Notes: generated from the letters alone by a model not told the origin. DNA of 64,000 nucleotides from Roseburia faecis (GCF_001406815.1 NZ_CVRR01000004.1:1-64000); one strand, 5' to 3'. Positions 1 to 8,575 are shown, numbered from the stretch's first letter. Translations and numbers: made by a program.

Positions 1-13
1 AAAAGTTAATACA

Positions 14-55
14 AAGAAACGCCAAAACCGACATTTGCCGGAATTGGCGTTTCTT
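14..55. terminator. Bidirectional rho-independent terminator
   Basis: AAGAAACGCCAA and TTGGCGTTTCTT form a perfect 12-bp stem around an 18-nt loop, with A-rich sequence before and T-rich sequence after. It probably ends a gene lying left of the window and insulates the following two-component operon. Confidence 0.65.
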
Positions 56-117
56 ATATTAGGGACTTATTTTACAGCCCCCTTTTTTCTCTCTACGTGA
101 ATGACAGCAGATTTCTA

Positions 118-146
118 TAGTAATTTGTCCGATGCTACGGTATAAT
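118..146 (+). promoter_or_regulatory. Putative promoter of the LytTR operon
   Basis: A perfect TATAAT lies about 30 nt before the start codon of the response regulator. No good -35 hexamer lies 17 nt upstream, so the promoter may need an activator. The gene has a clear AAGGAG ribosome site at 163-168. Confidence 0.35.
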
Positions 147-175
147 AAATGTATTGAAAACGAAGGAGATTCCCT

Positions 176-889
176 ATGAAAATTGCCTTATGTGATGACG
201 ATGAGAAGGAATTGTCCAACATACGGTCGCTTTTGGACAGTTATCAGAAAACTCACAATATTCCGTTTACCTATCAAGAATATCACAGCAGCTGTGAACT
301 TGCCCTGCAGGCATCAAAGGAACGATTCGACATTTATCTGCTAGACATCCTCATGCCACATATGACCGGCATGCAGCTTGCACGCGAAATCCGTACTTTC
401 GACCATGCTGCCGATATTATTTTTCTTACAACCTCATCGGATTTTGCGGTGGAAAGTTATACGGTAAAGGCCACCAATTATCTGATGAAGCCGGTATCCT
501 CCAACGCTTTCTTTGCTGCCATGGATGACATCCTACGGGTAAAAACACAGGAACAGGGGCATTTTCTTGTACTAAAAAGCCGGATTGGCGTACATAAAGT
601 TCCCCTGTCCGAACTGATCTATGTAGAAGCCCAGAACCGCAAAGTTATCTACTATACGAGTGGAAGGGAACAGATTGTCTGCACAGAACTGTTCTCGTCC
701 GTATGCAACAGCCTGCTGCAACACCGGGAATTTATTCAGGTACACCGCTCGTTCCTTGTAAATATGAACTATATCCGCTCGATCGGCACAATGGATATGT
801 GTCTTCACAACGGCACAAACATTCCGCTTGCACAGCGCAGGGTTGCCGATATCAAAAAACATTATCTCGCTTTCCAGATGGAGGAATGA
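176..889 (+). CDS. LytTR-family response regulator (AgrA-like)
   Basis: A 237-residue response regulator that should be phosphorylated by the histidine kinase encoded next to it and then bind DNA. Residues 1-120 form a receiver domain: acidic pair near D8-D9, phospho-acceptor D57 in LLDILMP and conserved K105 in NYLMKP. Residues about 135-235 match the LytTR DNA-binding domain (VEAQNRKVIYY, VHRSFLVNMNYI). The start has an AAGGAG site 7 nt upstream. The kinase gene begins 2 nt after the stop, so the two are co-transcribed. No AgrB/AgrD peptide genes are nearby, so the signal is unknown. Confidence 0.92.
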   Translation: MKIALCDDDEKELSNIRSLLDSYQKTHNIPFTYQEYHSSCELALQASKERFDIYLLDILMPHMTGMQLAREIRTFDHAADIIFLTTSSDFAVESYTVKATNYLMKPVSSNAFFAAMDDILRVKTQEQGHFLVLKSRIGVHKVPLSELIYVEAQNRKVIYYTSGREQIVCTELFSSVCNSLLQHREFIQVHRSFLVNMNYIRSIGTMDMCLHNGTNIPLAQRRVADIKKHYLAFQMEE

Positions 890-891
890 TT

Positions 892-2169
892 ATGCCTGAA
901 CTTTCATCCGTTTTTTCTTTAGTTAATTATGCTTTTGTATTATTTTTCGGCATCGTGGCGGCACTGTATCTTGCCGACATCGGTTTTTGCGATCATAAGC
1001 GTGTCTATGTCCTGACGCTTTTTTTCTTTGGTATTGCCCAGCTTCTTTTTTATCTGATCATGGGGGAGTCGGTGCTTTACAAATGCTATCCGTTTCTGAT
1101 CCATATCCCTTTGATTGCCTTAATTTTCCTGCGGTTTCACCGGAATCTGTCAATCTCTGCCATCTCCGTTTTGTCTGCATATCTGCTGTGCACGCCACGC
1201 AAATGGTTTGGCACCTTTGTTGCTTTCTTTTTTGACAGAAATCCCGTTGTATCGAACATTGCCTCCATCATTATTACCATTCCGCTTCTTGTTCTTGTGA
1301 TCCGGTTTGTCTCACCGTATATCATCCGGCTGAAATATGAAAGCCGCACGACACTGCTTTTGTTTTTCCTGCTTCCGCTGGTATACTATGTCCTGGAATA
1401 CACGTTTACTGTCTACACGGATCTGCTCTACACGGGCGGTGCAGTCGTTATTGACTTTATGGACAGTTTTCTTGTCGTATCCTTTTTTATTCTGTCTGTT
1501 CTCTCGCTTAAATTTTCAAGTGAAAAAAATAAAGCAGAACGGGAAAATATTCTGCTTACTACGGCTGCCACACAGGCACAGAAAGAAATTGCCCAGCTTT
1601 CCGCTTCCCAGCAGCAGGCAGCCATTTACCGGCATGACCTGCGACACCATATGAATTTCATCCAGAGTTGTCTGGATCAAAATAACCCAAAAGAAGCGAC
1701 TTCCTACATCCACGAAATCTGTACCAATCTTGAACACAGTTCTGTCATTCGCTACTGTGTCAACGAATCGGTCAATCTGATTGTGTCCTCCTACGCCAAT
1801 CAGGCTGCCGTAAACCACATTCCAATGCAGATTTCCATTACTGCGACCGAATTTTCCCGCTTTCAGATTACAGATCTGTGCAGTTTATTTGCCAATGCAC
1901 TTGAAAACGCACTTCATGCCTGCCAGCAGATGAACCCGCAGTCCCAACGCTATATTTCACTTAAGGTATATGAGAAAAATACACAGTTATGTATCCAGAT
2001 AAAAAACAGTTATGAACAACCTGTCGTTTTTGCAGATGATATTCCGATATCCCGTTCCGTCAACCACGGCATCGGCGTACAGAGCATGATCTCTGTTGTC
2101 GAAAAATACCATGGTGTCTATGGATTCTTTGCAGATCATGGGGAATTCCGGTTTCAGGCTTCCATGTAA
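892..2169 (+). CDS. Sensor histidine kinase with GHKL ATPase domain (AgrC-like)
   Basis: A 425-residue membrane kinase, partner of the preceding LytTR regulator. The first ~200 residues hold about six hydrophobic segments, as in peptide-sensing AgrC proteins. A cytoplasmic helix carries the phospho-acceptor H248 in YRHDLRHH, followed by an N box (NALENALHAC) and a G box (GIGVQSM). The reading frame is open further upstream inside the regulator gene, but ATG 892 follows a GGAGG site overlapping the previous stop and gives a normal AgrC-like N terminus. The ligand cannot be inferred from sequence. Confidence 0.9.
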   Translation: MPELSSVFSLVNYAFVLFFGIVAALYLADIGFCDHKRVYVLTLFFFGIAQLLFYLIMGESVLYKCYPFLIHIPLIALIFLRFHRNLSISAISVLSAYLLCTPRKWFGTFVAFFFDRNPVVSNIASIIITIPLLVLVIRFVSPYIIRLKYESRTTLLLFFLLPLVYYVLEYTFTVYTDLLYTGGAVVIDFMDSFLVVSFFILSVLSLKFSSEKNKAERENILLTTAATQAQKEIAQLSASQQQAAIYRHDLRHHMNFIQSCLDQNNPKEATSYIHEICTNLEHSSVIRYCVNESVNLIVSSYANQAAVNHIPMQISITATEFSRFQITDLCSLFANALENALHACQQMNPQSQRYISLKVYEKNTQLCIQIKNSYEQPVVFADDIPISRSVNHGIGVQSMISVVEKYHGVYGFFADHGEFRFQASM

Positions 2170-2280
2170 CATCTGATTTTCTGTCGATTCGTGAACTTTT
2201 TGTGTCCTCCCCGCAATTTTCATCAAATAGACACAACTTCATACGAAAATATCTCCAGATTGAAACGGAGGTTATTACCT

Positions 2281-3543
2281 ATGGGAAAAAATAAAAAAGA
2301 AAAGCCGGAACTTACTTTAGAAAACTTAAACCGTGCCATCCGCACCTATCAGCGCGAAGAAGTTTTATATCTGATCCAGCACGGTATTTTAAAAGATATT
2401 CCGGAAGATGAAAAAACTGCTACCTATCAGCAGCTGGTTTCTCTGCAGAATATGGAGATCCTGCAGTCTGTTGCCAGGCAGGAAAATTTCCTTGATCCGG
2501 AAATTTTCTGTAATCAGTCCGACTCTTCACAAAGCAAAGTATTTGTCAACCAGTGCCTGACAAAATTCCGAAAACAGTTTCTGCTTCAGGATGATGATGT
2601 CTGCAATACACTTTTTACACTTGCATGCGCATGTGGCTGCATCAGTATGCTGCATATTTTAATTGAACAAAAGAAGGTAAAAGAACGCTATCCGGAACTT
2701 GCACAATATTCTCTGGATGTATTAAAAACAGTAAAAGAAATTCCTGCCGGTACGATGTCCGGCACGGATCTGGTGCAGCTGTATTTTCTTGCTGCCATAT
2801 CTGCGGACTGTGAGAAAAAACTGGATTATCTTTCCGCCAGCGGCTTTGACCTGTATGTGAAAAATGCTTCCGGAAAAACCGTCATTGACCGGTTGGAGGA
2901 ACGCATCAAAGAAAACAAATACAGTAAAAACCGTCGCGGCAGCCTGATGCAGATTGAAGATAAAAAGATGCTTGCCAAACTGACCAAAGCCCTCTATGAA
3001 AAGACACACCCGTCAATAAAAGAAGCTCCATCGAAAAAGATGATTGGCTGCGGTGTGGCAATTGCCTGTGTGGCAATTCTGGCAATCGCAATCTGTGTGG
3101 CATCCTCTTCGTCCAAAAAATCAGACAACAAAAACGAGACAACCACGGAAAATTCATCCGCTTCCCTGACCGGTTCCACCGAAGCAGACAGCACTTCCAC
3201 GGAAACCTCTGCATCGGATTCCTCCGAATCCTCCAGCAGTTCCACGGAAACGGATTACAGCACAGACTCCAGCCTGACGGTAAAAGACGGTGACAAGGTA
3301 AACATTGATTATGTCGGTTATATTGATGGCAAGGCTTTTGACGGTGGAGATACGCAGGGACAAGGAACCGATCTGACCATTGGTTCCGGATCCTACATTG
3401 ATGATTTTGAGGATCAGTTGATCGGTGCCCATCCGGGGGATAAAGTAGAAGTGAAAGTTACCTTCCCGGAGAACTATGGTAACGATGAATTGAATGGGAA
3501 AGAAGCAACATTTAAAGTAACTGTAAATGGAATTTATGAATAA
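2281..3543 (+). CDS. Membrane-anchored FKBP-type peptidyl-prolyl isomerase with ankyrin-like N-terminal region
   Basis: A 420-residue protein of unusual architecture. Residues about 15-240 are cytoplasmic and include ankyrin-like helices (TLACACGCISMLHIL; FDLYVKNASGKTVIDRL). One membrane segment lies at about 254-276, followed by a Ser/Thr-rich spacer. Residues about 333-420 form an FKBP domain resembling that of trigger factor ([38 protein letters not shown]). With this topology the isomerase domain would lie outside the cell and could help fold secreted proteins. ATG 2281 is chosen because a GGAGG site lies 9 nt upstream. The last 202 bp of the gene are repeated exactly 2.87 kb downstream. 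Confidence 0.8.
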   Translation: MGKNKKEKPELTLENLNRAIRTYQREEVLYLIQHGILKDIPEDEKTATYQQLVSLQNMEILQSVARQENFLDPEIFCNQSDSSQSKVFVNQCLTKFRKQFLLQDDDVCNTLFTLACACGCISMLHILIEQKKVKERYPELAQYSLDVLKTVKEIPAGTMSGTDLVQLYFLAAISADCEKKLDYLSASGFDLYVKNASGKTVIDRLEERIKENKYSKNRRGSLMQIEDKKMLAKLTKALYEKTHPSIKEAPSKKMIGCGVAIACVAILAIAICVASSSSKKSDNKNETTTENSSASLTGSTEADSTSTETSASDSSESSSSSTETDYSTDSSLTVKDGDKVNIDYVGYIDGKAFDGGDTQGQGTDLTIGSGSYIDDFEDQLIGAHPGDKVEVKVTFPENYGNDELNGKEATFKVTVNGIYE

Positions 3544-3594
3544 CCAAAACCGTCTGAGAATCTGCATTATGCAAAATTCTCAGACGGTTTTTCT
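3342..3594 (+). repeat. 253-bp perfect direct repeat, copy A
   Basis: It covers the last 67 codons of the FKBP gene, its stop codon and its terminator. Read by eye, it is identical to 6214-6466. The bases immediately outside both ends differ between the copies, which fixes the limits. This copy is in its natural gene context. Confidence 0.95.
3547..3594 (+). terminator. Terminator of the FKBP gene
   Basis: AAACCGTCTGAGAAT pairs with ATTCTCAGACGGTTT and is followed by TTCT, a few bases after the stop codon. The inner loop contains a second short palindrome (TGCATTATGCA). Confidence 0.85.
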
Positions 3595-3595
3595 C

Positions 3596-3646
3596 AAAAA
3601 ACAGGAAAGCGGTTGTGCATTTTGCACAACCGCTTTCCTGTTTTTT
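3596..3646. terminator. Second, very strong terminator hairpin
   Basis: A perfect 24-bp stem with a 3-nt loop; the outer bases are A6 and T6, the inner part GC-rich. It can work in both directions. It follows the FKBP terminator directly and lies outside the 253-bp repeat, so it belongs to the mannanase side of the junction. Confidence 0.85.
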
Positions 3647-3751
3647 GTGTCGGTTTTACCATCCCATTTTTTCTCAATAATCATTTTCTCCAATTTTCGA
3701 TGACCTGTTTCAGCACAAATTCACGAAGATATTTTTTAGTCTTTATTTAAC

Positions 3752-3780
3752 TTGAATATTAATTTTTCAGTGCCTATAAT
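3752..3780 (+). promoter_or_regulatory. Promoter of the mannanase gene
   Basis: TTGAAT and TATAAT are separated by 17 nt, a near-consensus sigma-A promoter 60 nt before the chosen start codon. No obvious operator palindrome overlaps it. Confidence 0.75.
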
Positions 3781-3839
3781 TAAGCTAAATCAAGGTGTTA
3801 AAAACTAAAAATTTTAATCATGAAAGGAAAAGGTGTAGT

Positions 3840-5843
3840 ATGAGAAAGCAAAAACAACTGACAAAGAAACTTATGGGGTTTCTACTGACACTCGTGATGA
3901 TCTGCACATTAATTCCACTGGCTCCACAGACAGTGAAAGCAGCATCTGATGGCTTCTATATAAGCGGAACCAGTGTGTATGATGCCAATGGCAACAAATT
4001 TGTTATGAGAGGTGTCAACATCGCTCACGCCTGGTACACCAGCGAGACCGATACTTCCATTAAGGCAGCCGCAAGCAAAGGTGCCAACTGTGTACGAATT
4101 GTATGTTCGAACGGAAAACAGTACACAAAGACATCTGCTTCCGAATTACAGCACATCATTGATGTATGTAAACAGAACAAAGTTGTCTGCATCGTAGAAG
4201 TCCATGATGCAACCGGTTCTGACAGTACATCGGATCTGAATGCAGCAGTTGATTACTGGAAAGAAATGAAATCCATCTTATCTGCAAATAAGAAATATGT
4301 GATCGTAAACATTGCAAACGAATGGTACGGCACATGGAACGGAAGTGCCTGGGCATCCGGTTACAAAACCGCAATCAAAAATATGCGTAATGCCGGAATC
4401 CATAACTTATTAATGGTTGACTGTGCCGGATGGGGCCAGTATCCGGATTCCATCAAAGATTATGGAAAATCCGTTATCCAGGCAGATTCTGATAACAATA
4501 TTATGTTTTCGATTCATATGTATGAATATGCCGGAAGCGATGCAAATACTGTCCGCACCAATATCGATAACGCACTTGCAACCGGTGCTCCTCTGACAAT
4601 CGGTGAGTTTGGTTTTAAACATACCAATGGTGATGTCGACGAATACACAATCATGCAGTACAGCCAGCAGAAAGGTGTCGGATACATGGGATGGTCATGG
4701 AAAGGAAATGGCGATACATGGAAGTACCTGGATCTTGCAAATTCTTTCGACGGCTCCAGTCTCTCTGATTGGGGAAACACTTTATTCTATGGCGATAACG
4801 GTATCAGCAAAACTGCCAAGACATGTACCGTATTTACCGGTTCTTCCAGCAGTTCTTCCGGAAGCTCCTCCTCTGGAAGCAGCTCTTCTGGTTCAAGTTC
4901 ATCCGGTTCAGGTTCTGGAAGCTCCAGCAGTACCGATTACAACACCAGCGGATTAGATGGTGTGTACTATATTAAGAATGCAAACAGCGGAAAATACCTC
5001 GATATCGTAAACGGTTCTTCCTCTGATGGTACAAATGTACAGCAGTATCAGTACAATGGCTCAAATGCCCAGAAGTTCAAATTAGTAAATGACGGCAATG
5101 GATATTACTCTATCCTTACTGCATGCTCCAAATACAAGAGCGGTGTGGATGTCAGCGGCTGGGGAACATCAAATGGAACTAACATCCAACAGTGGTCTTA
5201 CCACGGTGGTGATTGCCAGAAGTTCCAGTTCGTAAAATCCGGTGATGCATACATCATTAAAACAAAAATGTCCAATTGCTACTCCTGCCTTGATGTTTAT
5301 GCAAAGAGTAAAGCAAACGGTGCGAACGTAAGCCAGTGGTCATACTTAGGTGGAAAGAACCAGTTATGGTACTTAGAGAAAGCTTCTTCCAGCAGTTCCT
5401 CAAGTTCTGGATCTTCCAGTTCTTCAGGTTCCAGCTCCTCAAGCTCTTCGAGCTCAAGCAGCAGTTCTTCAAACTATAAGTCTCTGTTCTGGGGTTCTAA
5501 GTCTTCCAGCAACTGGAATCAGGCAGTATCTGTTATGACTTCTAAAAATGGTGGAAGCTTCAATGGCAGTGACGTGAAAAAAGGCGGCTGCTTCTACGTA
5601 GAATATGATGGTAACAAAGATGATTTAGAGTTAATCTTACAGAGCTGGTCTGGCGGTGCATCCTGGGCAAAGGTTTCCATCAGCGAATCCGGTTCCGCAA
5701 ACGGACACCGTTACATCAAATGCTCTTATGACAATTGTGTATCTGCATTCGGTACCAGTGATTTCTCTGGAAAACTGGATCAGGTTCACGTAAGTGCAAA
5801 ATCAGGTAACATAACTGTTTATTCTGTTTGCTATATATATTAA
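3840..5843 (+). CDS. Secreted GH5 (subfamily 8-like) endo-beta-1,4-mannanase with ricin-type and C-terminal accessory domains
   Basis: A 667-residue secreted enzyme expected to cut beta-1,4-mannan outside the cell. A signal peptide ends near VKA at residues 32-34. The catalytic barrel (about 38-335) resembles bacterial GH5_8 mannanases: GVNIAHAWY, VRIVCSNGKQYTK, acid/base E161 in NIANEW and nucleophile E256 in TIGEFGF. A Ser-rich linker leads to a ricin-type beta-trefoil (about 370-515, three QxW-like repeats such as QQYQY and QQWSY), another Ser linker, and a ~120-residue C-terminal domain of uncertain family, perhaps carbohydrate-binding. ATG 3840 is preferred over ATG 3795 because it starts the signal peptide and follows AGGAAAAGG. 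No cell-wall anchor is seen. The gene lies between two 253-bp direct repeats. Confidence 0.9.
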   Translation: MRKQKQLTKKLMGFLLTLVMICTLIPLAPQTVKAASDGFYISGTSVYDANGNKFVMRGVNIAHAWYTSETDTSIKAAASKGANCVRIVCSNGKQYTKTSASELQHIIDVCKQNKVVCIVEVHDATGSDSTSDLNAAVDYWKEMKSILSANKKYVIVNIANEWYGTWNGSAWASGYKTAIKNMRNAGIHNLLMVDCAGWGQYPDSIKDYGKSVIQADSDNNIMFSIHMYEYAGSDANTVRTNIDNALATGAPLTIGEFGFKHTNGDVDEYTIMQYSQQKGVGYMGWSWKGNGDTWKYLDLANSFDGSSLSDWGNTLFYGDNGISKTAKTCTVFTGSSSSSSGSSSSGSSSSGSSSSGSGSGSSSSTDYNTSGLDGVYYIKNANSGKYLDIVNGSSSDGTNVQQYQYNGSNAQKFKLVNDGNGYYSILTACSKYKSGVDVSGWGTSNGTNIQQWSYHGGDCQKFQFVKSGDAYIIKTKMSNCYSCLDVYAKSKANGANVSQWSYLGGKNQLWYLEKASSSSSSSSGSSSSSGSSSSSSSSSSSSSSNYKSLFWGSKSSSNWNQAVSVMTSKNGGSFNGSDVKKGGCFYVEYDGNKDDLELILQSWSGGASWAKVSISESGSANGHRYIKCSYDNCVSAFGTSDFSGKLDQVHVSAKSGNITVYSVCYIY

Positions 5844-5855
5844 ATGATGATTAAA

Positions 5856-5915
5856 GGGTCAAAAGGTATCATCGATGCATGCTTGCATGCAATTCGATGT
5901 ATACCTTAGTGACCC
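5856..5915. repeat. 60-nt imperfect hairpin after the mannanase gene
   Basis: The outer arms GGGTCA/TGACCC, then AGGTAT/ATACCT, CATCGA/TCGATG and TGCATGC/GCATGCA pair in order, with only small internal loops. It begins 12 nt after the mannanase stop. There is no T run after it, so it is not a typical terminator. It could be an mRNA-stabilising structure or a small palindromic repeat element. Confidence 0.7.
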
Positions 5916-5959
5916 GCACTACACCGAGAAAGTAGCAATTTGCTGCGAAAACGCAGAAA

Positions 5960-6415
5960 ATTTGCGGATTTCGAGGTGGAATCGGCAAAATGTTTGGCCG
6001 CGCTTTTTCCGGCGAGAGCATGTTTGTCAACCGTTACACAGCAAGAAACGGAAACGGACTGATTGCATTCGCATCCAGTTTTCCGGGATCTATTCGTGCA
6101 TTTGAAATCGCACCGGGACAGGAAATCATTGCACAGAAGAGTGCATTCCTGGCTTCAAGTGCTTCCGTAGAAATGTCCATCTTTTTCCAGAAGCGATTCG
6201 GAAGCGGATTATTCGGTGGAGATACGCAGGGACAAGGAACCGATCTGACCATTGGTTCCGGATCCTACATTGATGATTTTGAGGATCAGTTGATCGGTGC
6301 CCATCCGGGGGATAAAGTAGAAGTGAAAGTTACCTTCCCGGAGAACTATGGTAACGATGAATTGAATGGGAAAGAAGCAACATTTAAAGTAACTGTAAAT
6401 GGAATTTATGAATAA
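5960..6415 (+). pseudogene. Chimeric remnant: internal fragment of an AIM24-family gene fused in frame to the FKBP 3' end
   Basis: An open frame of 141 codons from ATG 5990. Its first ~77 residues resemble the inner part of TIGR00266/AIM24 proteins ([48 protein letters not shown]). Similarity continues a few codons upstream of that ATG (GGIGK) before an in-frame stop at 5933-5935, so the AIM24 N terminus is missing. At FGG the frame passes directly into the last 67 residues of the FKBP protein, identical in sequence, and ends at the same stop. There is no ribosome site or signal peptide. It is most likely a non-functional recombination product. Confidence 0.8.
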
Positions 6416-6466
6416 CCAAAACCGTCTGAGAATCTGCATTATGCAAAATTCTCAGACGGTTTTTCT
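6214..6466 (+). repeat. 253-bp perfect direct repeat, copy B
   Basis: Exact copy of 3342-3594, including stop codon and terminator, joined to an AIM24-gene fragment. The junction CGGTGGAGA would also encode the Gly-Gly-Glu expected in AIM24 proteins at this point, so the breakpoint may lie in a short stretch of microhomology (inference). Confidence 0.95.
6419..6466 (+). terminator. Duplicated FKBP terminator
   Basis: Same stem-loop and T tract as the terminator at 3547-3594. Here it separates the chimeric remnant from the convergent oleate hydratase gene. Confidence 0.8.
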
Positions 6467-6498
6467 TTTATGAAATGTTGTAACTATTCAGAAATATT

Positions 6499-8466
6499 TT
6501 AAATCATACCATCCCGCAGCACATCATGATCCCGCAGCAGCTTCTCAATCACCGTTCCTTTGATCTTGCTAAGAAGCGGTTTCTTGATCACATTAAGCGG
6601 TCCAAGATTCATCTGCAGAGGGGACTTGCCATCCATCAGCTTTACGCTGCTGTCGAGAAGCTCACGCACATCGTAGACGCTGCCCCAGACTTCCGGCACA
6701 CCACGATCCACACCAAGCAGTCCATAAACGGCTTCCATAGCGGTACGCACCGAATACTCGGTTGTAAATACGGTATCTCTCGGCGTCTCGGTAAACTGTC
6801 CGAGGAATGCAAAGTTGACACAGCCATCCGGAATGACATCCGGGCGGTCTCCCTTTGTTCTTGGCATGAAAAATGCGGTGATATACGGCATCATGGTCGG
6901 TACGCAGACAGCACTGTGCTCTGCCAGATCTTCAATCTGATCTTCCGGCACACCCAGATGATACAGCCACTCTTCTGTAATCTCTTTACCGGTACACTCT
7001 TTCATTGGCTTCTTGATGTAATCACCCGGTACATCGGTAAACAAACCATATACCCATACGCAGACTTTATCTTTGTCCTGCTCCTTGAACTGTCCCTGAC
7101 GGTTGATCGTCCAGCTTAACAGCCAGCTGGAATCCTTGCAGCTTACGATACCTCCGGTAACCGTCTTTCCGCTGCGCGGATCACGCTGGCAGATCTTCTC
7201 AATATATGGAAGAATCTTGTCATCCAATGTGGTAACGGTTGCCGACTCCCAATTGGTCTTTGTAATATCGGAACAGAATTTTTCCGGATGTCCGAACGCC
7301 GGATCCTGTTTTGCAATGTTCTTCCACAGGCTCCAGCAGCCACTGGTCCGCACTTCGGCATCACCGTTTGGTGCATGGTTCTGATCGCCGTAAATCGTAC
7401 CTTCGGTACAGCTTCCGTTTGTGACAAATACCAGATCGTTTTCCGTCAGGACGATTCCGGTCTCTACACCTTTTACTTTGCAGTCAATGGCTTTTGCCAC
7501 TTTCTTTCCATCTTTGATATCAAAAATAACGTTCGTTACTTCGGTATTGAACTGAAACTCCACACCGGCATCCTCAAGATATTTCTTCATCGGAAGAATC
7601 AGGGATTCGTACTGGTTATAGCGTGTAAATTTCAGTGCAGAGAAATCCGGCAGTCCGGAAATATGGTGGATAAACCGCTGGAAATACAGTTTCATTTCCA
7701 GTGCACTGTGCCAGTTTTCAAAGGCAAACATCGTGCGCCAATATAGCCAGAAGGTCGAGTCAAAAACTTCCTCATCAAACACATCCTCGATGGTCTTATC
7801 ATACAGATCTTCATCCTTTGTCATAAACAGCTTCATGATTTCCATGCAGCCCTTCTGACTCAGATTAAATTTACCATCGGTATGTGCATCCTCACCACGG
7901 TTTTCGGTTGCACGGCAAAGTGAATAGTTTGGATCTTCTTTGTTCAGCCAGTAATACTCGTCCAGCACGGATGCCCCTTCGATTTCCAGTGATGGAATGC
8001 TGTGGAACAGATCCCACAGACATTCAAAATGATTTTCCATCTCACGGCCACCGCGCATCACATAGCCGCGGGTCGGATCAAAGATACCGTCACAGGCACC
8101 ACCTGCCACATCCATTGCCTCTAAAATATGAATATGGGAACCTGGCATCTGCCCGTCTCTTACGAGAAAACATGCCGTTGCAAGTGCTGCAAGTCCACTT
8201 CCTACAATGTATGCATTTTTGTCATCGACACCTTCCGGTTTCTTTGGCCGGGCAAATGCCTCATAGTTTCCATTGGTGTAATAAATGCCTTTGCTGTTTT
8301 TTTCATATTTTCCGCGCTCGGTGTTGCGGTAATCAACCGGTGGTGCTGCCTTTGCAATCTTCTTTACTTTCTGCTGGCTGGTTTTCTGTGCAGCATATAC
8401 AAGTCCTGCACCGGCTGCTGCAACTGCTGCAATTCCAAGTCCTAATTTCTTATTTTTATTTGACAT
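6499..8466 (-). CDS. ohyA: Oleate hydratase (myosin-cross-reactive antigen family)
   Basis: A 655-residue FAD-dependent enzyme (EC 4.2.1.53) that adds water to the cis-9 double bond of unsaturated fatty acids, giving 10-hydroxy acids and probably detoxifying dietary oleate or linoleate. A hydrophobic N-terminal stretch (about 8-25) could anchor it to the membrane. The FAD-binding motif is IVGSGLAALATACFLVRDG, followed by RGGREMENHFECLWDLF and other blocks typical of the family. Length is slightly above usual because of the N-terminal extension. An AAGGAG site precedes the start. A TetR regulator is encoded upstream on the same strand, and similar GTTACAG/CTGTAAC half-sites lie before both genes, suggesting control by that regulator (inference). 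Confidence 0.93.
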   Translation of the reverse strand: MSNKNKKLGLGIAAVAAAGAGLVYAAQKTSQQKVKKIAKAAPPVDYRNTERGKYEKNSKGIYYTNGNYEAFARPKKPEGVDDKNAYIVGSGLAALATACFLVRDGQMPGSHIHILEAMDVAGGACDGIFDPTRGYVMRGGREMENHFECLWDLFHSIPSLEIEGASVLDEYYWLNKEDPNYSLCRATENRGEDAHTDGKFNLSQKGCMEIMKLFMTKDEDLYDKTIEDVFDEEVFDSTFWLYWRTMFAFENWHSALEMKLYFQRFIHHISGLPDFSALKFTRYNQYESLILPMKKYLEDAGVEFQFNTEVTNVIFDIKDGKKVAKAIDCKVKGVETGIVLTENDLVFVTNGSCTEGTIYGDQNHAPNGDAEVRTSGCWSLWKNIAKQDPAFGHPEKFCSDITKTNWESATVTTLDDKILPYIEKICQRDPRSGKTVTGGIVSCKDSSWLLSWTINRQGQFKEQDKDKVCVWVYGLFTDVPGDYIKKPMKECTGKEITEEWLYHLGVPEDQIEDLAEHSAVCVPTMMPYITAFFMPRTKGDRPDVIPDGCVNFAFLGQFTETPRDTVFTTEYSVRTAMEAVYGLLGVDRGVPEVWGSVYDVRELLDSSVKLMDGKSPLQMNLGPLNVIKKPLLSKIKGTVIEKLLRDHDVLRDGMI

Positions 8467-8517
8467 AGAAAAATCTCCTTTCTGATTTCTGGGATACTTC
8501 TCATTTAGTGTTTCTTC

Positions 8518-8575
8518 GTTACAGGTTTCTGATTCATTTCAAAACCAATTCCCATAAAATCATAAAACCTGTAAC
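8518..8575. promoter_or_regulatory. Inverted repeat in the ohyA leader (candidate TetR operator)
   Basis: GTTACAGGTTT and AAACCTGTAAC are exact inverted 11-mers separated by 36 bp, in the leader of oleate hydratase. A second imperfect inverted repeat (ATGGTTATCTT / AAGATACCAT) lies at 8606-8640. No confident -35/-10 pair was found here. The sites may bind the adjacent TetR protein. Confidence 0.5.

Noticed and set aside
5257-5472. Minus-strand ORF inside the mannanase
   Set aside because: A frame mirrored from the Ser linker and trefoil codons; no start signal.
4840-5475. Repetitive Ser-codon tracts that look like tandem repeats
   Set aside because: They are low-complexity Ser linkers of the mannanase, not a CRISPR array or satellite; unit length and spacing are irregular.
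3342-6466. Mobile element with integrase around the mannanase
   Set aside because: Direct repeats are present, but no integrase, transposase or tRNA target is encoded in the segment, so it is described only as a duplication.
7884-8468. Plus-strand ORF of 194 codons
   Set aside because: Antisense to the N-terminal part of the well-supported oleate hydratase gene; no family resemblance.
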